A DNA stretch of 64,000 nt, taken from an uncultured Gemmiger sp. (GTDB lineage: Bacteria > Bacillota > Clostridia > Oscillospirales > Ruminococcaceae). The notes beneath the pieces were generated by a model. The model had not been told where the DNA came from and ran no database searches. It saw nothing but the letters and a program-made list of their open reading frames with translations. Of this stretch, positions 10,175 to 18,167 are shown piece after piece. Each line of letters starts with the position of its first letter. The stretch's first letter is position 1. The position numbers were made by a program, and so were the translations under genes. Location: assembly GCA_947629015.1 (NCBI GenBank), contig CANRCB010000003.1:48727-112726 (forward strand), read 5' to 3'.

Positions 10175-11330
10175 GATCGCGTTCGTCTGCCAGCGTTATG
10201 GGCTGGAGGTCAACGGCGGGGCGGAGTTGTACTGCCGCGAGATGGCGGAAAAGATGTGCGCCGTCTATGACGTGGAGGTGTATACCACCTGCGCGCTGGA
10301 TTACGTCACTTGGGCCGACCATTACCCCGCCGGTACGCAGACGCTCAACGGTGTGACGGTGCATCGTTTCCCCGTGGAGCGCCAGCGCGAGATCAAGGCT
10401 TTCAACCGCCTTTCCCGGCGCGTGCTGGAGACGCCGGAGCACACCGCAGAGCAGGAGGAAAAATGGGTCGACGACCAGGGCCCTTTCTGCCCGCAGCTGC
10501 TCGATGTGCTGGAACGCGAACAGCACCGTTACCGCGCCGTCGTTTTTATGACGTATATGTATTACCTCTCGGCCAGGGGGCTGCCGCGGCATTTTGACAA
10601 CGCCTACCTCATCCCCACCGCCCACGACGAGCCCGCCATCTACCTGCACTATTACGAAAAGGTGTTCGAGGGCGCTAAGGGCTTTATCTGGAACACCCCC
10701 GAGGAACGTGCCTTTGTGGAGCACCGCTTCCCCGCAGTCGCCGGCCGGCCCGGCACCATGGCGGGCATCGGCATCAACGTGCCGGCGGGGCCGCTGCCCC
10801 CTGTCCCGGAGCAGCTGCGGGATGAGCCTTACCTTGTGTACGCCGGCCGCATCGAGCCCGCCAAAGGCTGCGATTCGATGTTTGAGTTTTTCCGCCGCTA
10901 CAAGCGGGAGCACGGCGGCCAGCTCAGGCTGGTGCTCATGGGCAAGGCCGTGATGGAGGTGCCCAAAGCGGACGATATCGTGGAATTGGGTTTTGTCAGC
11001 GAGGAGATGAAATTCGCCGTCATGGGCGGCGCCAAAGCGCTGGTGCTTTTCTCACGGTTCGAGAGCCTGTCCATGGTGGTGCTGGAGAGCATGGCCATGG
11101 GGCGGCCGGTGCTGGTCAACGGCGGGTGCGAGGTGCTCAAGGGCCACTGCCTGCGCAGCAACGCGGGGCTGTTCTTCGACAATTATGTGGAGTTTGCCGC
11201 CACGCTGCGGTATCTTCTCGACCACCCGGCGGAATACGCCGCCATGTGCGAGAACGGCAAGGAATATGTTGCGCAGAATTACCAGTGGGACAAGATCGTC
11301 GCACGTGTTGCGGGGCTGCTGTCTGCCTGA
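10164..11330 (+). CDS. Glycosyltransferase family 4
   Basis: [31 protein letters not shown]...[20 protein letters not shown]...[25 protein letters not shown]; overlaps the end of the upstream GT. Confidence 0.88.
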   Translation: [388 protein letters not shown]

Positions 11331-11333
11331 ACA

Positions 11334-11362
11334 TTGCAAAAGGGCCGCCGACAGTGTATAAT
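11334..11362 (+). promoter_or_regulatory. Predicted sigma70/sigmaA promoter (TTGCAA-17 bp-TATAAT) upstream of the methyltransferase
   Basis: TTGCAA 11334-11339, 17-bp spacer, TATAAT 11357-11362. Confidence 0.65.
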
Positions 11363-11413
11363 TAAAATTCTCTGGAACGTATGCGGCAAACGCTGCCGCC
11401 ACGCAGGAAAGGG

Positions 11414-12694
11414 ATGGCCATGCCAAAGGATAGAAAAGAATTTGAGCGCCGGCTGCAAAACGGCCGCTTTGCGTGGGAAAGCTACTACGGCACCGCCCCG
11501 CGGGAGCCGTGGGAAAAGCCGGCGTCGGAAAAGGCGGAGACGTTTGCCCTGCCGCCCCTTCCCACGCTGGAACCCTGCCGCGCCGATATGCTGGCGCAGC
11601 GGGGGATATGGGCGGCGGTGCAGCAGGATATCGATGCCGCGGCCGGGGCACAGACCGCCACGGCCTATCGGACGCTTTCCTCCCACCGCAAGGTGCTGGG
11701 GCCTGTGATCCTGTTTTTCAAAAAGGTTGTGCGCAAGCTGTTGAAGGTGCTGCTGGGGTGGTATATCTTCCCTATATTGGAGACCCAAAGCGAGTATAAT
11801 GCCCGTGTGCTGCACGCGGTAGCGCTGGAGCGCGATATGCTTGCCAAACAGCTTTCGGAAACGGACGAAGCCCTGCGCGGCCTGACGGCCGCCGTGCGGG
11901 CCCTTCAGGAACACGGCGAGGAACAGCTGCACGAGCAGGCCCGGGCGAGGGAACAGCTGGAGGAACGCCTGCGCAAGATCGAGAACCTGCCCACCTCGGA
12001 TGATGTTTTCTACCATTATTTTGAAGAGAAATTCCGCGGTTCGCGCAAAGAGATCAAACAAAGCCTGAAAAACTATGTGGCGGTCGTTAAGGAACATCTG
12101 CCCGATTTTTCCAAGGGGCGCTTTGTGGATGTTGGCAGCGGCCGCGGCGAATGGCTGGATCTTTTGCAGGAAAACGGCGCCGTCGACTATGTGGGCGTCG
12201 ATTTGAACGAGGTACAAAACAGCGTATGTGAGGCACGCGGCCATACTACCGTCTGCCAGGATTGCATCGCCTACCTTAAAGAGCAGCCGCCCCAGAGCAT
12301 CGACCTCATCACCGGGTTCCAGATCATCGAGCATCTGGCCATGCCGGATCTGATGGAACTGCTCCGGCAAAGTTACCGCACCCTCAAAAAGGGTGGGATG
12401 ATCCTGTTTGAGACGCAGAATCCCCGCAACATCACGGTCGGCGCCGATACCTTCTTCCTTGACCCATCCCACCACCGCGTCATGGAGCCAAGAATGGTAT
12501 CGTTTTTGGCCAAATGGAATGGCTTTGGGGAAATACGGATCATCGATAACAATACCGGTGCCAGGGGCAATCCCATCGCTTTTACGATGGACGGCGTGCC
12601 CGATGAGATACGGCAGCTGTACCAGGATGTCAACGACATGAAGTGGATGATCTGGGGCCCGCAGGACTACGCCTTGTTCGCCATCAGGGAGTGA
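11414..12694 (+). CDS. Class I SAM-dependent methyltransferase with N-terminal amphipathic/coiled-coil region
   Basis: FVDVGSGRGEWLDLLQENGAVDYVGVDLN SAM motif I; ...DLITGFQIIEHL; upstream coiled coil ALRGLTAAVRALQEHGEEQLHEQARAREQLEERLRKIENL. Confidence 0.85.
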   Translation: MAMPKDRKEFERRLQNGRFAWESYYGTAPREPWEKPASEKAETFALPPLPTLEPCRADMLAQRGIWAAVQQDIDAAAGAQTATAYRTLSSHRKVLGPVILFFKKVVRKLLKVLLGWYIFPILETQSEYNARVLHAVALERDMLAKQLSETDEALRGLTAAVRALQEHGEEQLHEQARAREQLEERLRKIENLPTSDDVFYHYFEEKFRGSRKEIKQSLKNYVAVVKEHLPDFSKGRFVDVGSGRGEWLDLLQENGAVDYVGVDLNEVQNSVCEARGHTTVCQDCIAYLKEQPPQSIDLITGFQIIEHLAMPDLMELLRQSYRTLKKGGMILFETQNPRNITVGADTFFLDPSHHRVMEPRMVSFLAKWNGFGEIRIIDNNTGARGNPIAFTMDGVPDEIRQLYQDVNDMKWMIWGPQDYALFAIRE

Positions 12695-12699
12695 GAAAA

Positions 12700-13305
12700 A
12701 TGCCAGAGAAGGGGAAAATTGCGGTGCTGTATCCACAGCGCCCCTTTGTACATAACGACGCCGGGCAGGTGGCACAGGAGCTGGCCGCCAAACTCCGGCA
12801 GGAGGGGTGGCGCGTACAGCTGGTCGGGCTGCCTTATACAGCGCTTACGGAGAACCAGTGGCTTGATAGCTGGTTTTTGTGCCGGCTGGCCGATCTGGGC
12901 GAATCCGACGGCGAAACGATCGACTGTGTGGTCGCTTTCGGTGCCCCGGCCTGCCTTGTCCGGCATCCCAACAAGGTGGTATTGCTGGACGGGCGTTTTT
13001 CTGTGCCGGGGCCGCCTGCCGGGGCAGCCGGCGGGCCTGCCGCTCCGGACAAGTTCCGCGCAGACATCCTGCGGATGGGGCGGCAAGCCCTGCGGGAGGC
13101 AAGGCGGGTCTATGCGGTGACAGAAAAAGACGCGGAACTGTTTAAAAGGGAAACGGGCATGGAAGTACAACCCCTTTTGCCGCCTTCCGATGACCCGCAA
13201 CAGCAGAGGGACGTTTCCGGGGAGGCGGTTTGGGACGTATTGGTACGGGAGTTGGCGTTCCTGATGCGTCCTGCTTCCGAAAACAGTGTCGCGGATAAGG
13301 GGTGA
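12700..13305 (+). CDS. Half-length GT4-like protein (N-terminal Rossmann domain only)
   Basis: KIAVLYPQRPFVHNDAGQVAQELAAKLRQEGWRVQLVGLPY...VRHPNKVVLLDGRFSVPG...REARRVYAVTEKDAELFKRETG aligns to the first half of the next ORF; no donor-binding domain follows. Confidence 0.65.
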   Translation: MPEKGKIAVLYPQRPFVHNDAGQVAQELAAKLRQEGWRVQLVGLPYTALTENQWLDSWFLCRLADLGESDGETIDCVVAFGAPACLVRHPNKVVLLDGRFSVPGPPAGAAGGPAAPDKFRADILRMGRQALREARRVYAVTEKDAELFKRETGMEVQPLLPPSDDPQQQRDVSGEAVWDVLVRELAFLMRPASENSVADKG

Positions 13306-14363
13306 ATCTGTTGAGCAAAAAGCGTATTGCGGTACTGCACGCACTGGTGCCCTTTGTGAGCGGCGGTGCGGAGCTGCATGTAAAGGGCCTGCGTGATGCA
13401 TTGGTACGCCGCGGTTACGAGGCGGAGGTGGTTTCCCTGCCGTTCAAATGGTACCCGCGCAAGTCTCTGGAGGACAGTTACCTGATGTGGCGTATGCTGG
13501 ATCTGACCGCCTGCGAGGCCGGCCCGATCGATCTGGCCATCGCCCTGAAGGTACCCACCTTTATGGTCAAGCACCCCAACAAGGCGGTTTGGGTCATGCA
13601 CCAGTTCCGCCAGGCGTATGACTGGCGGGACGACCCGGCCAAAGGCGGGCTCGACCTGACGGAAGAAGGCCGCCAGATCATTGCCGAAGTGACGCGGATG
13701 GACAACTTGGGCATCGGGGAAGCAAGGGCGGTCTATGCCAACTCCCGCAATGTGGCTGCCCGATTGCAAAAGTACAATGGGATCGCCTCGGCACCGCTGT
13801 ACCATCCGCCTTCTCTGGTGGGGCGCTACCGCATCGGCGAATATGGGGATTACATCCTCTCCGTAGGCCGGCTGGATGCCGCCAAACGCATCGACCTGCT
13901 CATCCGTGCGCTGCCGTATTGTGACAGCCACATCCGCGTCAAGATCGCCGGGCGCGGGCCGGAGATGACGGCCCTGCAAAAGCTCGCCGTGGAGCTGGGC
14001 GTGGCGGACAGGGTGGATCTGCTCGGCTTTGTGCCGGACGACGACCTTTTGGATCTGTACGCCAACGCGCTGGCCGTCTGTTACCCGCCCCTTGACGAGG
14101 ATTACGGCTATGTCACGCTGGAGGCGTTCCTCTCGCAAAAACCCGTCCTGACCTGCCATGATTCCGGCGGCGTGCTGGAATTTGCAAGGGAAGGGGAGAA
14201 TGCCTTTATCACGGACTTTGACGCCGCGCAGATGGGTGCCGCTTTTGATAAGGTGTATGCCAACAAGGCGATGGCGCGTGATATGGGCGCCTCCGGCTAT
14301 GGCCTGGTAAAGGATATCAGTTGGGACAATGTCGTGGACGAATTGACCAAAACGATACGGTAG
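13302..14363 (+). CDS. Glycosyltransferase family 4
   Basis: KKRIAVLHALVPFVSGGAELHVKGLRDAL...YILSVGRLDAAKRIDLLIRALPY...YPPLDEDYGYVTLEAFLSQKPVLTCHDSGG. Confidence 0.9.
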   Translation: MNLLSKKRIAVLHALVPFVSGGAELHVKGLRDALVRRGYEAEVVSLPFKWYPRKSLEDSYLMWRMLDLTACEAGPIDLAIALKVPTFMVKHPNKAVWVMHQFRQAYDWRDDPAKGGLDLTEEGRQIIAEVTRMDNLGIGEARAVYANSRNVAARLQKYNGIASAPLYHPPSLVGRYRIGEYGDYILSVGRLDAAKRIDLLIRALPYCDSHIRVKIAGRGPEMTALQKLAVELGVADRVDLLGFVPDDDLLDLYANALAVCYPPLDEDYGYVTLEAFLSQKPVLTCHDSGGVLEFAREGENAFITDFDAAQMGAAFDKVYANKAMARDMGASGYGLVKDISWDNVVDELTKTIR

Positions 14364-14368
14364 GTGAT

Positions 14369-15670
14369 ATGATGCGCATTGGGTATTGTTCCCCGTTCAA
14401 CCCCATGAAGTCCGGCATCTCGGATTTCAGTGAGGAGCTTGTATTCGCCTTGGCAGAGCAGATGGAGGTCGTGATTTTCTCCCCCGTTGAGGTCACTAAC
14501 AAGGCCCTGCGGGAAAAATTTGAGATCCATCTGCTTTCCGACCTGGACGACGCGGCTTTGCGCGGTTCTCTGGATCAGATCGTCTACCATCTCGGCAACA
14601 ACGCCGATATGCACACGGAGATCATGGAGATGCTGCACAAATACCCCGGTGTGGTGGAGCTGCATGATTTCGGTATGCACCACTTTGCGGCGGAGTATTA
14701 CCTGGGCAAACGCCAGGACGGGCAGGGGTATCTGGATCTTGCCCACTATTGCCACGGGGAGCGGGGGCTTGCTGTCGCGCAGGCGTTTTTGGCCGGAAAA
14801 GCCCCGGCACCGTGGGAGACGCACCCCTTGGATATGTCGATGAACAAGCGCTATATCGACGAGGCAACGGGCATCATCGTCCATTCCCCCCTGTTGAAAG
14901 ACATGGTCATGGCGTGCCGGCCGGATGTGCCCATTGCTGTCGTCATGCATCATTCCGCCGATCTGTATGATGACCCGCAAACGCTGCAAAAGGAATGCCG
15001 GGCCAGGCTGGGCCTGCCGGAAGGGCAACTCATCTTCGGCAGTTTCGGGTTCGCGCAGGAAAACAAGCGCATCATCCCTATCCTGGATGCGTTGGAGCGC
15101 TACCGTAAAGAGTGGGGCGGTGAGTTCCGCTACTATATCGTCGGCAAACCGCAACCCGGTTTGGCGCTGCCACAAAAGATCCATCAGCGCGGCTTGGAGG
15201 ATAATGTTTTCATCACAGGTTTTACCGAACTTGAGGATTTCAAACTCTATATGGGCGCCTGTGATTTCTGCCTGAACCTGCGCTACCCTACCATGGGCGA
15301 GACTTCCGGCAGCCTGCACCGCATGATGGGCATGGGCAAGCCGGTCATCGTAACGGCCGCCGGTACCTTCTGCGATTACCCGGACAATGTCGTGCTGAAA
15401 GTGCGTTACGGGGAGCAGGAGGCCGACGACATTTACCAGGCCATCTGCACCTTGGCCAACATCCCCCTCAAGCGCGCTTATTACGGGGAAATGGCGCTTG
15501 CCTATGCGCAGGAACACTGTGACATCCACAAGAACGCCATCCTCTACAAACGCTTTTTTGAGCAGATAAGCGACGGCACGTGGCAGCCGGAGTATCTGGA
15601 CCGCCTGTTTGGCTGCCTGTGCGAACTGGGACTTATCCCCGGGCAGGAGAATACCGGCGCAACAGCGTAA
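14369..15670 (+). CDS. Glycosyltransferase (GT4-like)
   Basis: MMRIGYCSPFNPMKSGISDFSEELVFALAEQ...PEGQLIFGSFGFAQENKRIIPILDAL...LNLRYPTMGETSGSLHRMMGMGKPVIVTAAG. Confidence 0.85.
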   Translation: MMRIGYCSPFNPMKSGISDFSEELVFALAEQMEVVIFSPVEVTNKALREKFEIHLLSDLDDAALRGSLDQIVYHLGNNADMHTEIMEMLHKYPGVVELHDFGMHHFAAEYYLGKRQDGQGYLDLAHYCHGERGLAVAQAFLAGKAPAPWETHPLDMSMNKRYIDEATGIIVHSPLLKDMVMACRPDVPIAVVMHHSADLYDDPQTLQKECRARLGLPEGQLIFGSFGFAQENKRIIPILDALERYRKEWGGEFRYYIVGKPQPGLALPQKIHQRGLEDNVFITGFTELEDFKLYMGACDFCLNLRYPTMGETSGSLHRMMGMGKPVIVTAAGTFCDYPDNVVLKVRYGEQEADDIYQAICTLANIPLKRAYYGEMALAYAQEHCDIHKNAILYKRFFEQISDGTWQPEYLDRLFGCLCELGLIPGQENTGATA

Positions 15671-15695
15671 GGAAAAGCCGAGGTGCAGACATAGA

Positions 15696-18107
15696 ATGGC
15701 AGATATGCATACCACTAGCCCCCTGCTGAACAGGAGCAGCCGCTGGAAAAGGCTGGCTTTGGAAACGGTGGCCTTTGTTGCGGTCGTCGTTGTGCTGGAA
15801 TGGTTCTACTTTGGCTTTTGCAATACGGATTTTTCCGTCCCCATCGCCTATCAGGGGGATGGCCTCAACGCCGTATTGATCGTGAAAAATATCCTGCGCG
15901 GCAGCGATGCCATGAAGGGATCCCCCTTCTCGCAGGATCTTTCGGCGTTCGCGGCCCGATATACGGAACTCAACCGCATTTTTGTCAAGATCTGCGGCCT
16001 TTTTGTGCATGATCCGGCGACTGTATTGGATCTGTGCCTGTTTGCCATCCCGCTTTTCAATGCGCTTATTTGCTATTGGGTGCTGCGGCAGTTCAAGGTG
16101 CGCGGCTGGCTGGCGGGTGCTGCGGCGGTCACGTTCGGTTTCTGCCCGTATGTGCAGGGGCGGTTGTACCACCATTTGTATCTGGCCGCGGTCGAGGGCG
16201 TCCCCCTGCTGCTGCTCATCATCCTGTGGTGTATGGAAGATCCGGGCTTTAACCGGCCGGGCAAAGGCTGGGCCCGGAACCGGCGCAATTGGATCGCCCT
16301 GTTTTTTGCGTGGATGATCGCCAACAACGGCCAGGTGTACTATCCCTTCTTTTCCTGCTTTTTGCTCTGCGTCGTAGCGCTGTGCCTATGGCTGCGGGAA
16401 AGATCCTGGAAGGCGATCCTCCCTCCTGTTGTCATGGTCGGCGAAGTTGTTGCCTTTCTGGCGCTTGGATTTATGCCGACGGTCATTGGCTTTTTGTCCG
16501 GATACGGCAATGTGGCTGACAACGGCGTGGCCCGCGCCATGGGGGAAGCGACACTTTACAGTATGCGCCTCAACTCCATGCTGGTATCGCCAAAAGGGTG
16601 GGGGATACCCATCCTGCGGCAGATCACGGATCGTTTCCTTGCATTCTGTAGCACATATGATCCTTTCTACAACGAAAATTCGCTGGCGTATATCGGTATC
16701 ATCGCAACGGCCGGCTTTTTGATTTTGTTCGTCTGCCTGTTCTGCACATATGCCAAAAACGAGAACGCGACGCTCAAAGCACGGTTGTGGATGCTTGCCC
16801 ACATCATGGCCGCCGCTATTTTGCTGGGCGTACAGACCGGTCTGGGTACGCTGGTGAACATCCTTGTGCGGTACATCCGGGGGTATAACCGCATCTCCCC
16901 GTACATTGTCTGTTGCGCCGTCTTTGCGGTGGCCCTTTGCGCCGAGGCGCTCCTTAACCGGCTGCGTGCCGCCCAAAAGGTCCGCACATATATCCTGCTT
17001 TGCGCCGCGCTGTTGGCCGTGTTCGGCTATGGCCTGTGGGAGCAGCAGGGGACCTACCTTTATTTCGCGCCGGGCTACGCCGCCAGCCAGTGCCAGTGGG
17101 CGGACGCGAACAGCACATTTGTCCACGACATCGAGGAGCAGACCACGGAAGGTGATATCATCTTCCAACTGCCCTACATGAAGTCCTTTGAAAACGGCAA
17201 TGTACGGGACATACCGGATTATGACCATCTGCGCGGCCTGCTTTACAGCGATACCCTGTGCTGGACTTACGGTGCCCCCAATGACACTGCCAACGATGTG
17301 TGGTATCGGGAAACGAGTGCGCTGGAACCGCGGTATATGCTTAGCGAGCTGGCATCGCAGGGGGTTGCCGGGATATGGCTCAACAAGGCCGGCTATGAAG
17401 AGGAAGAAGGCACCCGGTTGGAAGAGGAGCTTTGTGCAGCCGCCCACTGTGGGGAACCCTTGCACTGTGAGGACGGGCATACGGTGTATATCCCTCTGCG
17501 GCAGCTGGTGTATGATGTAGACCTGGCGACCGATATGGTGCGAGGGATGTATTATACCGCTACCGAAGGAAATCTTGCATATCTGCGTGAGGACCTTGCC
17601 GGCAGTGAAGCGGCCTTCCAATGGGTGGAACAAGCGCTGGCCGCACAGCCGCTGGATGGGGAATACCATGAGCTGCGATTCCCCGCCGACGCAGACTTTG
17701 ATCTGCACTGGAAAACCGCCGAGGAGCGCGGCGAACTGACGAGCGTGGCCACGGTGGTCGATGAGAAGGATGTGGAGTTGCAGCTCAATAACGACCATCA
17801 GCTCATTACCTTCCCCATGACGATCGAGGAAAATACCCTGTACAAGGTCACCATCGAACTGCCTGCGGATGCCGATTTCGAGACATTGAAGAGCCTGATC
17901 GTGGATTTCTGGGCTGAAAACTATGACCAGCCTGAGCAGGAGGCAAGCTACTTTGTAACGGACGGGAAGTATATCTATACGTTCTACTTCGATTCCGGCG
18001 CGCTGGGGAAAGAAAAGGTCGAAGGTATGGCACGTGCTTTTGATTACGATATGGGCTCGACCGTCGTACTCAAAACCTATAAAGTGGAAAAAATGCGCCG
18101 GAACTGA
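15696..18107 (+). CDS. Large multi-TM protein (GT-C-like glycosyltransferase/polymer-modifying enzyme) with C-terminal soluble domain
   Basis: Multiple hydrophobic segments in the first ~500 aa, then an extracytoplasmic-type region ending in the repeat domain TVVDEKDVELQLNNDHQLITFPM...NYDQPEQEASYFVTDGKYIYTFYFDSG. Confidence 0.75.
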   Translation: MADMHTTSPLLNRSSRWKRLALETVAFVAVVVVLEWFYFGFCNTDFSVPIAYQGDGLNAVLIVKNILRGSDAMKGSPFSQDLSAFAARYTELNRIFVKICGLFVHDPATVLDLCLFAIPLFNALICYWVLRQFKVRGWLAGAAAVTFGFCPYVQGRLYHHLYLAAVEGVPLLLLIILWCMEDPGFNRPGKGWARNRRNWIALFFAWMIANNGQVYYPFFSCFLLCVVALCLWLRERSWKAILPPVVMVGEVVAFLALGFMPTVIGFLSGYGNVADNGVARAMGEATLYSMRLNSMLVSPKGWGIPILRQITDRFLAFCSTYDPFYNENSLAYIGIIATAGFLILFVCLFCTYAKNENATLKARLWMLAHIMAAAILLGVQTGLGTLVNILVRYIRGYNRISPYIVCCAVFAVALCAEALLNRLRAAQKVRTYILLCAALLAVFGYGLWEQQGTYLYFAPGYAASQCQWADANSTFVHDIEEQTTEGDIIFQLPYMKSFENGNVRDIPDYDHLRGLLYSDTLCWTYGAPNDTANDVWYRETSALEPRYMLSELASQGVAGIWLNKAGYEEEEGTRLEEELCAAAHCGEPLHCEDGHTVYIPLRQLVYDVDLATDMVRGMYYTATEGNLAYLREDLAGSEAAFQWVEQALAAQPLDGEYHELRFPADADFDLHWKTAEERGELTSVATVVDEKDVELQLNNDHQLITFPMTIEENTLYKVTIELPADADFETLKSLIVDFWAENYDQPEQEASYFVTDGKYIYTFYFDSGALGKEKVEGMARAFDYDMGSTVVLKTYKVEKMRRN

Positions 18108-18167
18108 GGAGCGCCTGTTTTCACAAAGGACGCGGGCACAATTGAAAACGGGGAAGAGGAGCGAACG

